Source of the DNA: Symsagittifera roscoffensis
Lineage: Eukaryota > Xenacoelomorpha > Acoela > Convolutidae
Assembly (NCBI RefSeq): GCF_963678635.1
Contig: NC_087070.1
Coordinates: 32,728,695-32,792,694, forward strand
Direction: 5' to 3'
DNA: 64,000 bases
Position numbers and translations under genes: made by a program. Shown here piece after piece: positions 46,701-57,100 of the stretch (position 1 is its first letter; every line of letters begins with the position of its first letter). The notes beneath the pieces were generated by a model. The model saw nothing but the letters and a program-made list of their open reading frames with translations. It had not been told where the DNA came from and made no database searches.

Positions 46701-47888
46701 ACACAAAACATAACATTTTTCTTGCAAAACATAAAGGAGTCGCCGCTTCTGCAGGAAAATTCTCGCAACCGGTTCTTCAGCTCAGATTTGATAGGGTAGT
46801 TTCTAAGAAAAGTCGATTCGTTTCTCAGAAAACGGTCAAAAGTTCAAAATTTTGACTTTTTTGAAAACCATATCTTTTTTCTTCAGAAAAATTGAGTGTA
46901 ACCAATTATAAAAGTAGGATTATAACAACCTGTTTCTTCGATTAACCCTTGATATCAGATTTTGCAGAATAGTTATCGAGAAAAGTCAAAAATTTCAAAA
47001 AAAAACTGTTAAATCAAAAGTTTGACTTTCGAGAATCATAGTTTTTTGTTTTTGAGCGTCGCCACCTCAGCAGAATCGATTGACGCAAATTGTTTCTTCG
47101 TTTGAAACCAAAAACACAGATTCAGATATGTAATTTTCGAGAAATTCAACACTTCCAAAAACCGTAAAAAAAGGACTTCTCCGAGAGGGAAATAACTTTT
47201 TGTATAACAAAAATTGGGCATAATCGATTATGAAGAATGGCTTCATACAACCAGTTATTTCGATTGAACCAAATTTGGGAGAGTGGTTCTCCAGAAAAAT
47301 CAAAAAGCTTCAAAAACGGTAGAAGTCAAAACTTGAAATTTCCGAGGGCCGTAAGTTTTGTGAAAATAATTTGTGAGTGGCCGTTAAAGCCGGTGAGCTT
47401 CCCACTACCTTTTATGTCCATTTAACCCACAATCTCTGCACAATTGGGAAATAGCTGCTTACGCAGGGTAGATCTTCAAATCTGTGATATTCATTGAAAG
47501 CAAAACCTCATATTTAAAATGCTAGTTTTAGAGAACACAAAAATATAGGTATAATCAAATATTCACCGCACAAACTGTGAGAGTATGCAGGCACAAAGGG
47601 GAGTCGGGGTCTTTCCGTTGAAACATTTTTTTTGAGAATGGGTAAAACAAAAGCAGAAGTCAAACAGCGAAAAAGTTAATTTGAGCATGAACAAATTTTA
47701 AGACTTTTCCTGGAAAAAAAAACTAAAAAAGAATATCACGACCTATATAAGAGTGTGAACTACGTTCATCGACTCTGAAAATGAGTAAAATAGAAGTCTC
47801 ACTGACCCGTAGGAGTGTCTCTGAGGTCTGCCCATGTTATGTTGTTGGGCAACCAGAACCTCTCGTTCCAGAATCCAACTCCAGCCAT
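37792..47888 (-). CDS. CERS: Ceramide synthase with homeobox-like domain, five coding exons
   Basis: Exons on the - strand: 47888-47807, 44093-43882, 43478-43090, 42597-42460 and 38656-37792, all phase-consistent, giving 561 residues. The enzyme joins a fatty acyl-CoA to a sphingoid base in the ER membrane. It opens with [16 protein letters not shown], the family N-terminus, then membrane segments. A truncated homeobox-like part ([13 protein letters not shown], about residues 115-127) and the TLC domain follow. The two catalytic His of MHHV are residues 210-211 and the HDIAD motif is 237-241. Intron 3 starts with GC instead of GT (CAG|GCTAGT). The last exon adds some 225 residues of Ser/Asn/Gly-rich low-complexity tail after the TLC domain; usual members are 350-400 residues. 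A run of T ending in CAG at 47937-47952, 48 bases before the ATG, is an acceptor for a 5' leader exon or spliced leader. Which of the vertebrate CERS1-6 it matches best cannot be decided by eye. Confidence 0.92.
39285..39610 (-). repeat. tRNA-derived SINE (family B), in ceramide synthase intron 4
   Basis: On the - strand shows a B box ATTCGAATCCG. It shares the GCATAAAGCCAAATTATGT and GATACATTGAGTTGGAAAAT blocks with 40385-40800 in the same order. Confidence 0.55.
40065..40357 (+). mobile_element. TIR element family M, copy b (internally shortened)
   Basis: Starts with GCCAACTGACAGT and the left repeat in the form CAGTAACGAACG. It ends CTACGTTCATTACTCTTA. About 290 bp, shorter than the typical 470. 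Confidence 0.65.
40385..40800 (-). repeat. tRNA-derived SINE (family B), second copy
   Basis: The head on the - strand (about 40555-40470) has a perfect A box, TGGCTGAGTGG, and a loop like a Leu/Ser tRNA. The B-box region is decayed and there is no matching acceptor stem, so it is not a working tRNA gene. The body matches 39285-39610. Confidence 0.6.
41105..41470 (+). mobile_element. TIR element family M, copy c (ends degraded)
   Basis: Internal blocks (AAACCGAAAAAAAAATTGATTGACA, CGGGAAATCTAAAAATTGAA, CACTTTCGAAACTCGAAGTC) match the other copies in order. The left inverted repeat is decayed, and the right part with GACCTATATAAG continues into the tandem duplication starting at 41471. Confidence 0.5.
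41471..42370 (+). repeat. Recent tandem duplication in ceramide synthase intron 4
   Basis: Unit 1 (41471-41941) and unit 2 (42-kb copy, 41942-42370) are nearly identical over some 430 bases, including the family M tail with GACCTATATAAG. Unit 1 ends with an extra duplication of about 43 bp (TTTTATTTCAAACAACTAAA block). The very low divergence makes it recent, or an assembly artefact. Confidence 0.85.
42630..42887 (+). mobile_element. TIR element family M, copy d (3' truncated), in ceramide synthase intron 3
   Basis: Starts with the CCAATC-GAA-GATTGG hairpin and GAGTAATGAACG, 33 bases from the splice acceptor at 42598. It ends in CAAGACCTATG without the right inverted repeat. It fills more than half of this 492-bp GC-AG intron. 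Confidence 0.65.
44100..44607 (+). mobile_element. TIR element family M, copy e
   Basis: The left end (CGCCAACAGAGTAACAGACAG) is decayed and touches the acceptor of ceramide synthase exon 2 (44094-44098). The body matches the family, and the right end reads ACAACGTTCATTGTCATT. Confidence 0.6.
44690..45970 (-). pseudogene. Mutator-like (MULE) transposase remnant with FLYWCH-type N-terminus
   Basis: On the - strand, 45970-45640 reads as a decayed FLYWCH-like zinc-binding segment ending in [20 protein letters not shown], the usual GEHNH linker. 45639-45253 continues with [35 protein letters not shown]. The DGTFK...FYQLY block is the start of the MULE transposase catalytic domain (first Asp of DDE). 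The rest of the catalytic domain is lost or unreadable; a Trp/Arg-rich frame at 44690-44960 may be the far C-terminus. It sits in ceramide synthase intron 1 in the same orientation. A 24-bp tandem duplication (ATATTTGGAGCAAATCCAG) disturbs the FLYWCH part. Confidence 0.6.
46555..47450. repeat. Dispersed repeat with about four internal 150-190 bp units
   Basis: Each unit carries a block like TTTCGAGAAAAGTCAAA...AAACGGTCAAAA and a TTTCTTCGATTGAA-like stretch. The whole array matches 54195-55100, which opens the same way (ATTTGTTATACTGATGC / ATTTGTTATACGGATGC). No coding frame is supported. Confidence 0.55.
47645..47776 (+). mobile_element. TIR element family M, copy f (3' end only)
   Basis: From AGAAGTCAAACAGCGAAAAAG to GACCTATATAAGAGTGTGAACTACGTTCATCGACTCT. 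It ends 30 bases from the ceramide synthase exon 1 donor at 47806. Confidence 0.6.
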
Positions 47889-48249
47889 CAGTCAGTGCAG
47901 TAAAGATTAGCCCAGAGAATTGTAAATCATCATAATCTGAAAAAAAAAAAATGTTTTGTAAATCATAACAAACTTTTGAAAGGAATCCATTCGCCACAGA
48001 CAATTGAGAAAGTTAGTTATGTTCAATATAGCCATTTCTTTAGCAATTGGTTTGATCAGTTAATTCAAAAACTAATTGCTTAGACCACTTTGCTTGAAAA
48101 CAGGTCTTTTTTAACCAATAGATCGTAGTTCAAATAATCATCCTAATTATCTTTCACGTCTCAGTGAAGCCACCAGACATTCAAACATTTTTTATTATAC
48201 CCCTTAGAATCTTAAGAACTCGTGCTCTAGCCTTTCTATACAAGCCAAG

Positions 48250-48600
48250 CAGCCAAAAAAACTACTAGAAATTTTAAAATGTAAAAACCCACTTTTGAAA
48301 CTAAAAATCATCCGCACTTTTGAACCATTTTCATATTTGAAGTAAAAATCAGAGTCAAACCGCGGAGACTTTTTCCATAAAACAAAAAAAACAAGACCTA
48401 AATCGTGAAGCGATAATTCGTCGCTAGCGACCATTGGTCGAAGGTGACAATTTAAGCATTTCAAAAAGCGACAATTCTCCGCAGAGCAATTAAGACGCAG
48501 AGCACAGAGAAAACTAATTTGAAATAATTTGAGACAGCAGTGCGCAGACCTTTATATAAAAAGTCATCACGACCTATATAAGAGTCTCATCGACTCTTAA
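48250..48600 (+). mobile_element. TIR element family M, copy g (5' truncated)
   Basis: Internal blocks AAATCAGAGTCAAACCGCG and TCACGACCTATATAAGAGTC match the family, and the right end is decayed to CTCATCGACTCTTAA. Confidence 0.5.
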
Positions 48601-48644
48601 CAGAAAAAAGAATCTGGTACTGAAATTGATGATTAAGAACATAG

Positions 48645-49113
48645 CCAACTGACAGTTTGAAAAGAGTAATGAACTCAAGGAAACTGAAAACGACTTGTTG
48701 TTTCAAAAATCTTCAACTTTTGAATTTCGAATAAAAAATTAGATGGCCTTAAAGCTCTTTGAATTTGTAGAGCAATTTACGATGGACACTTTTTTTGTTA
48801 AAATTAACTCAATTTGAAAAAACTGGATCAATTGGTAAAACTTTTATTTCGCTGGAAAATCTGGTAACTAATTTACAATTTCAAAATAAGAAGTCGGTCA
48901 CGTTTTTCGTGACTTTAGAGTTTTGCTGTTCGATAGTGAAGTTTGCCTTCCTTTTAACAAGGAAAGAGCACTGAACTTAAAAAAAATCACAAGTCAAACC
49001 GCAAAAATCAGAATTGAGCGTGAACAAATTGAAGACTTTTTCCTGAAAAAAAAAAACAAAAACAAAAAAATCTGCAAGACCTATATAAGAGTCTTCACTA
49101 CCTTCATTACTCT
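48645..49113 (+). mobile_element. TIR element family M, copy h (full length)
   Basis: GCCAACTGACAGTTTG hairpin, left repeat GAGTAATGAACTC, full body, then GACCTATATAAGAGTCTTC and the right repeat CCTTCATTACTCTTA. About 470 bp, one of the best preserved. Confidence 0.75.
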
Positions 49114-49551
49114 TAAAAATTACCAAGGATAATACTGATTTAAGTTAAACAGAATAACTATCCCTGCATAACTAGTGAGATCGGTTGTATAATCGGCTTC
49201 ATCATTTATGAAATAACAATTAGTTTGACCAATTCGGTTGAACAAAAAATTTCGATTGGTTAGTGTATACAAAAAACTAACTTTTTTCTGGACATTTCAG
49301 GCATTGAAAATTTGATCAACACTGAAACTGTTTGATATTTTTATCGAGACTATTTTGATTGCGCTATTTGTTAATCCACCAGTTATTCTTCTATTCATAC
49401 AAAATCATCTTTTTCTTAACTAACAGAACAATATTTGCGATCATTCCCGGGATTTGCAATTTCAGCTTTCTTGGAAAATAAATAGTTAAAGAGCGAATAA
49501 AAACCAAAAGTCACCATGTAAGAAAAAAGAGCGCGATAAACATATAACCTG
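49114..49551. other. AT-rich spacer
   Basis: No gene or identifiable repeat between family M copies h and i. Confidence 0.35.
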
Positions 49552-50375
49552 GCCAACTGACAGTTGGAAAAAGGTAAGGAACGCAAGGCAACAGAAAAGT
49601 GACGTATTTTTTGAAAAACTTCAACTTTCGAAATTTACAGAGCAAATATATGCCCTTGAAGCTCTTTGAAGTTCAAGAAAAATTTATGATTAACTCTTTT
49701 TTGATTAAACTAACCCAATTGGAGGAAACTGGATTAAAAGACTAGCTATTATTTTTGCTGAGAAATCTGAACAATTAAACCCATTTTCTAGAAGTACATC
49801 AAGTTTTTGTGACCTTAAACTTTTACTATTCGGTAGGGGAGTTTGCCTTCCTTAAAACAATGAACTGAACTATAAAGAAATCAAAGTCAAACCGCGAAAA
49901 ATCGAGCGCGATCAAAAGTCAAGCCTTTTTCGTAAAACACGAAAAAATCACCAATACCCACCTGAGAGTCTTCACTACAATCAGGCGCGGATCTAGAAAT
50001 TTCTCGAGGGGGTGGGGGGGGGGGGGGGATTTTCAAAAAAACATTTGAAATTTTTCTCGACCTTTTTTTTAAGTCGACCAAAATGATTTTCTGAGCTCTC
50101 GCAAATCACTATAAAGACCCTAGATTGACTAATTTTCTGCGCCACACACAACTTTTTCAAAAAACAGGCCAAAAAGGCGTTTTTATGCACTTTTGGGAAA
50201 ATTCGACCAAAAAATCCATTTTTCGGCGCGCGCTGCACCTCAAAATTAGTATATATTGGCTTTAGAAAAATTTGAAGGCCAGTCACCCAAAAGTGGATGT
50301 CTCAAAAAACTACAAAGGGCGTCCGCCCCCCCCCCCCCCACCCCAAATCCGCTACTGACTACATTCATTACTCTT
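49552..50375 (+). mobile_element. TIR element family M, copy i, interrupted by a hAT element
   Basis: Starts with the perfect hairpin CCAACTG-A-CAGTTGG, then AAGGTAAGGAACG. The body is typical up to GAGTCTTCACTACAAT at 49981, where the hAT element begins. Element M resumes at 50358 with ACTACATTCATTACTC. Confidence 0.75.
49982..50357 (+). mobile_element. hAT-type non-autonomous element with G- and C-tracts and 8-bp target duplication
   Basis: Ends CAGGCGCGGATCT and the complement of CAGTAGCGGATTT, flanked by ACTACAAT (49974-49981) and ACTACATT (50358-50365), an 8-bp duplication as hAT transposases make. Near the left end is a run of 15 G (50014-50028) and near the right end 14 C (50326-50339), which can pair with each other. 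It is 376 bp with no transposase. Confidence 0.8.
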
Positions 50376-51127
50376 TATTTAAAAAATCACTTTACATAAA
50401 TTAGCGATCGAAGAGGAAAAGATTCTGAAACGATAGCAGTTCGGAAACACTTTACTTCTTCGATTATTAAAACATTTCCCTGTCACTTATTAAAACCCTG
50501 TCAATGTAAGAAATCTCATAACATGCACTTAAAACAACAGGTGTTATGGAAAATGATTTGGCTGACCTGTCCTTCAAAATTAAGGCCCTTAATCCGAGTT
50601 TTTTTTGATGAGGGAGAAACAACGATAGTGGCAAAAAGTATCAAATTGTCTTCTATATAAGCAAAGGACGAATCGTCAAAAATTTTAAAGCTTTGATTTT
50701 ATAAATGTTTCAAAACAGTTTTAAACGTTTTTCATCTTTTTTTATCAAATATAACTTTGGAGGCCACCCTGCTATAAAACTTCCAATGCTACAGATCTCG
50801 ATCATATCAAGAGTGCAACAAAATGCGCACTTTTACTTGCAGCTTTGCTTAAAAAGAGTAGATTCATACTATAACACAACACTCGAAATTTTGGGAAAGA
50901 TTTGTGATTAAATAGATCGTGTTCAAATAGTGGAAGAAAAACAATTACATGAGATTTTCCTTCCACTTGAAGTCTCTGAGCTGTTACTTATTAATTTTAA
51001 CCCATTCTTGATGCAAGGAAACGAAAACAAATGATATTCAAATAAATAGAGTGAAGATAGATATAAATTAGAACTATAAAACTAAGCGAGCACAACGAAA
51101 TTGTTACTTCTAGATTTCATTTGAATT
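50376..51127. other. PHAX 3' flank
   Basis: AT-rich. The + frame at 50705-50911 is not supported by neighbours or composition. No clear polyadenylation signal could be assigned with confidence on the - strand. Confidence 0.35.
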
Positions 51128-54100
51128 TTATTTAGCTTCTTCTTTCTCATTTAACACGCTGTCATCTATTTTCGAGCACTCTTCAACTGCCTCAGCAGTT
51201 TCATCGCCATTTTCGATGTTTTTAAATTCATTTCCGTTTTCCATATTTTCACTTTTTTCAATGTTTATTTCCTTTTCCAGAGCAGCCTCGTTTTCAGCGT
51301 CTTCCGGTTCTTCGTCAGACTCACACTGTAATACATTATTGACGACATTGTCCATTACCACTTCAGGATTACATTTCAGTGTTTCTGCATCTTCTAAACT
51401 TTTCTTGTCGTTTTGTTTCTTTCTCAATTTGGCCGCTCGTTTTCTGTTTTTCTTTGAGCTTTTTCGCACGCATAGATTCTTGGCCGCTAGTTGCGATTTT
51501 CCGTCTAGCACCACCAATCGCTCGAACTGACTCAGATGCACCTTGAGAAGAGATATAAACACTCCACCTTCAAATAGGCCAGTTGGGGTGCTAATTAAAA
51601 TATTACTACGACAATAGCCCAATGCCACAATTTCCCCCTGGCATGTTTTGCCCTAAATCTTTCCACATATTTCGTCCCCTCCCTTTTTTGTCGGTAAGCA
51701 TAATTATTTCTGTATGGTGGTGGGAGCGCTACGCGCACGCCAGCGCTTCGCGTCACTGAATTGTCAAGCACGCAAAATGTATCAGCCTGATACCATTTGG
51801 TCTGCGGGGCAAAACATTTAGGGTTGATGTGCGAATTGTAGGTCAAAAACAACGATCAATGTCTGTTTTCTAGCAATTGTATCATGACCGAATTTGAACT
51901 GATTACCAAAAACCAAATTATTATCAGTATACACTAACTTAATGTGAGTCATTCCGAAATTATTGTAAAAAATAAATCCCATCATTGAATTAAAAATTTC
52001 TTTTGCAGAAACCAAAAAATAGCTTCGTTCTTGGCGCCAATTTATATCGAGTCACCGCAAAAACGAGAATCAATAATCAGCTGATGACAGGGTATCACGG
52101 TTGTTCTCTTAAGAACCATACACTATTCTTTTTCATGATTGAAAAATTTTGCCGCGACCCTGCTATGTATCAAACGTTCCCATGATTTTAGTTAACACCC
52201 CTGCCTGGAAGACGTTTTCTAATTCCACTGTTGGTCAAAATTCCTCCCTCTTTTTCCTTTGTAATAGTTCTGTCAACAATATAATACACAAATCCGATAG
52301 TTTTGATGTCCAGTAGACGCTCCAGTAGTTCTGTATTTCATCGAATTTATACAACTCGCGTCAGAAACCAAAAAAAAAACGCTTACAAAATAGCTCAGAT
52401 AGGCAAATTTTATTACATACTTATTGCACATTTAATACATCGTAATTGATTGAATAGTTTTACAACATAGCCAACTGACAGTTGAAAAAGAGTACTGAAC
52501 GCTAAGAAACAGAAAAAAAACTGACTTGGTTTTTGAATTTCGAAGAAAAACTAAATGACCTTTAAGCTCTTTGAATATGTACAGCAATGTATGATTGGCA
52601 CTTTTTTTGATAAAACTAACCCAATTTGAGAAAATTGAATCAATAGGTAAAGATTTTATTTCGCTGGAAAATCTGATAATCAAATTCCACTTTCGAAACT
52701 AGAACACGATCAAGTTTTTCGTGACCTTTACACTTTTGCTGTTCGATAGTAAACTTGCCTTCCTTTTAACAATGGAAATGTCCTGAACTTAAAAAAAAAC
52801 CAAGTCAAACCGCATTGCTGCAATGGGTTGCCCGCATTGCTACTGTCAATCCTTGTGGCGTTTGTCGTAGTACAATTGGCAGAAACTCGATTATGTGCAC
52901 TCTTTGCAGAAAATGGGTAGATGGACGTTGTAACGGCATTAGAAATTTATCTCCACGCGAGTCGAGCTCTCAGTGGTATACATGTCAAACCCCAGTCCCA
53001 AGTGATCTTGCACCTCGTAACAGTTTTGACGAGTTGGAGAGTGTTAGTCAGTTTTGTTATTTGGGACACACTTTGCATGCTGCTGGAGACTGTGAAATTG
53101 TTATTTACGAACGTATCAAGAAAGCATGGTTTGCGATCCGTAACAATGGTGGCGTGTTACTCGGCAAACGGGGACCGCCATGAAACAAAGAAGTGTCATT
53201 TATTGTGCTTGTGTCCGATCAGCAATGACGTACACATGTGAAACTTGCACACTCAAATTAGAACACAAACGCAGGTTGCTTTCAACGGAAAGGCGCATGG
53301 CTAGAATGATGCGTGGAGTAACCTTATTAGATATCATTCCATCGGACTCGCTTTTGAGCCGACTTGGTAATGAGAAGACCGTTATTGACTGTGTTGAAAA
53401 CGCTTAACTGCGATGGCTCGGACACGTCTTGCTTTGAAAAGACGATAATCTGGTCCAACAAGCGTATTCCTTTGAGGTTCCTGGAAAAAGACCCAAAGGA
53501 CGGTCAAGAAAGACCTGGATAGAGGATGTGAAGGAGGAAATGATAAGACGAGGACACGACCACAAAGCCGACGCACACGACCACAAAGCCGACGCACACG
53601 ACCACAAAGTCTGGCGCTCGAAGATTCAGGGGCGCCCCGCCGACCCCGTTTGAACGGGATAAGGCGGCAATGATGATGAAGTCCAACTGCAAAAAATCAA
53701 AATTAAGCTCTACTATTTTTAAGTCTTATTCCTGAAAAAAACACCACGACCTATATAAGAGTCTTCACTACGTTCATTACTCTTAACAATAAGTAATATC
53801 GTATTTTAATTCTAATCAGTTCTCATTGCAAGATTTTGCGTGTTATGAATCTTGTCCAAGCTACCTTGATTAATCAGCTTAAGTGAAATTATGATGGTAA
53901 TTCTGACACGAGTGTACAAATGGACCAGTGTTTTTCTCGTTCAAAAGCCATGTGAGATATCTAATGACATCTTGTTTCGAAGTCTTCTCCGGGTCTTTCG
54001 GAGGTCGCATGTGTCTCTGTTTCGCTCTATCTAGGAATGCACTGCTCTCTACGATCACATCTTCGAACGTTACGTCTAGTTCGTGGGGTATCTAAACACC

Positions 54101-57100
54101 GGATAAGTTATTAGAATCTTAAGCACATGCAAGTTAGACCCATAGACGAAGCGGAGCTATGTATGGCTAGCGATACCAAAACATGTAAAAAAATGAGGCA
54201 GCTGTTTGATATTTTTGGAATTTGTTATACGGATGCTGGATGAATCGGGTGATTTCAAAATTGGACTTTGCCCAAAACCATAGGACTTTGCCCAAAACCA
54301 TTGGAATTTGCCCAAAACCATAGACTTTGCCCAAACCCATAGTTTTTAGTAGTGAGAAGAGTAAAAACTTTTAGAAAATAGGAATCTTCCTAACCGTTTC
54401 TTTCGATTGAAGCCTTCACCTCATATTTGATAGGGTAGAAAAGTCACTAGTTTCTTAACAACGGTCAAAATTTCAAAAATCTGACTTTGCCGCGAATCAT
54501 ACCTTTTCGTGTAAAATTATTTAGGCGTAGCACTTTATGCATTACTGATTCACATAATCTGTAGTTTCGAATGAATGCATGATTTGAGAGGATCGTTTTC
54601 GAGAAAAGTCAAATAGTTTCAAAAAACGGTAAAAAATGAATTATTGACTTTTCCGAGGGTGATTTTGTGTAAAAAAAATTGGGCGCCGTCGATTATGCAG
54701 ATGAGCTAATCCTAACCCGTTATTTCGATTGAACACAAAATCTCGGATTTGCTAGGGTAGTTTTCGAGAAAACATTTTCTTCAATAAACAATAAAATATT
54801 TGACTATTCAGAGGGCCACAAATTTTTAAAAAGAAAGTTTTGCGCAGTCGCTTATGCAGGGGAGCTTCTTACGACCCGCACTATCCATTAAACTTAAAAT
54901 CTCAGATTTGGAGAAAAGTTTTTCAAAAAACGAAAATAATCCAAAAAAAAATGGGTCAAATATTCCCCTCACGGACTTTTTCGAAGGCTGTAGATAGAAA
55001 AGTATGAAGTAAGAAGAGACTAGAGCAGTACGCCGGCACACAGGAAATAGACCGTCTGTCAATTGATACGCCGTTTTTGAAAATCGGCAGAGTAAATTTC
55101 CACAGAACCAAAATTTTTGCTAAAACTGAAAAATAATTCGAACGCGTCTCAAAAAAGTAAAAACATAAAAAACCAATCCAATACATTTTCATAAAACTTG
55201 ATTTTGTCGAACAAAGATATTCTGACCGTTGAAACTACAGAATATAAGGCTACTAAGCCGATACAACACAATCCGAAAGGGTTTAATCGAAAAAAAACAC
55301 TAGAAAAAAAACGAAATTACTCAAAATCAGACATGGTGAAATGACAAGCTACAGAACTTTCAATTATAATGAAGAAATTAGAATAACAATAAAATCAATG
55401 CTTAGTGAAGTAGATCAATAAAATTGGTAATTGGTCAATAAAAAAAATGTCATTTAAAAAAAGCGGAAAATGAACCGACTGAAACTAGGCTGAGATCCAC
55501 GAATCCGAAAAAAAAATTCAACATTTTTTAAAGAAATTTATGTGATAAAAAAATTCCTCACAAAACGTACTCCGCCTATATACTAAATATAAAAGGTAGT
55601 TTTATTTGAATTTTCAAGAAATTGAGCATGTCTTGAAATTTACCTATAAAATTGCCCATTCTGTGAACAGAGCTATTTACGTGAAAAAAGTCTAGTACCC
55701 GATTGCAATACCCTTGCTTATCGCAAAAGTAATAACATGAGAAATGGGGGAAATTCTGCAAGAAAAATAAAATTAAGTGCGAGAGAACAACAACTCACTG
55801 AAAAAAAAAAAAGAACATTATGGTTAACTCAAATAGAGGCAAAAAATTTAAACCGACATATTATTTTAAACCGGCGACCCTAACCCGGGATAGTCAGCTC
55901 AGTGGTCTCTGACCAATTAAACTGTTTAAAGAACACAGGTTAGATTGGCATCGGGTAAATTGGAATATCGGTTAGATTAGTGTAGGGTAGAATGGCATAG
56001 GGTAGCTTGGAATAGGGTAGATTGACATGAAACCCTAATAATCATTGCAAAACATAAAGAAGTCATGCAGTAGCATTAATATATTCAAAGTTAAAAAAAT
56101 AAAACGAAAGCTTAAAAGCTACCTTATCAGATGCGGTTGTTTCCTGGTCCAGTTGTCTATAAGTTTCCTCATTGTCGTTATTGGTTGAATCATCATCGTA
56201 TACCACACACTTTCTTCGCTTACCAGCACCCAAACTGTCATCTACATTCGGCTGAGTCGTTCCATTGATCTGCTCAGAATTAGCAAATACATCGCTTCTT
56301 GTTTCTACACTATCAAGTACAACATCCAGCTCGTCAGTTTCACTCCGCCTACGCTTTCTAGGTTGATAACTTTCCACATCTCTATTGCTGCATGATCCTA
56401 CAGTTAGAATGTAGCTTGAAAGTTACAAAAAAATACGGATGCTCGGTATCTGTGCAAGAAGCACAGAATATTCCGGCCACTCAAAAAATCGAAGCGTAGA
56501 CAGTTAGCGAATTAGGCATATTCGACAACGCAAAAAAAAAATAAAATTCAGCACTAAAATTTTATTTTCAAAATTTTTTTATAGGATAATGGAAGTGCTG
56601 CAGGTAACCTTGAAGCCTCAGGTCAATTCTTTATGTTCTCGAAATCTACAAAAAAGCGTTGAAAATATATTAGGTTGCCTTTATAGACAAATTTTCGACA
56701 CCTATGTAAAAACAAATGCAGAAGAAAAAACCATCTTTCATACGCAACCTAATCGGAAAAAGACGTTTTGGGGACAAAATAAGTCATCATTTCGCTAAGT
56801 CATCACTTCACTTTGTCTATGAGAAGGAGAGAACTCGGACAATCAAGGAAAACTTAACTTTAATAAAAAATGACTATGGAAAAAGTAACCAAGGGCAACA
56901 CACCATTATTAAAAAGTTAACTACGTCACAAATATTTTTTACAATAGATCTTGCTTCACAGAAGGGAGCATCGGAATGGCTGACTTTGCTCGCCTTAATC
57001 CGGGACAAATTCGCAAATGTCCTTCAATAGGATCTGATGAGAGTTCGAGAAAACCCAAATCTCTTTCAATAGGGGTCTGATGAGATTTCGAGAAAACCCT

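Noticed and set aside
51568-51628. Extending the last PHAX exon upstream to include STPTGLFE
   Set aside because: It adds residues that break the conserved PGGVF junction; the acceptor GAAG|GTGGAG with a GC donor restores it exactly.
53382-53692. - strand frames rich in Cys, Val and Gly
   Set aside because: Antisense of the 21-bp repeat in the LINE C-terminus.
53927-53970. Reading PHAX exon 3 on to the in-frame stop codon as a terminal exon
   Set aside because: The following exons continue the RNA-binding domain in phase; ending at ACACTG|GTCCAT gives a gap-free match to the human domain.
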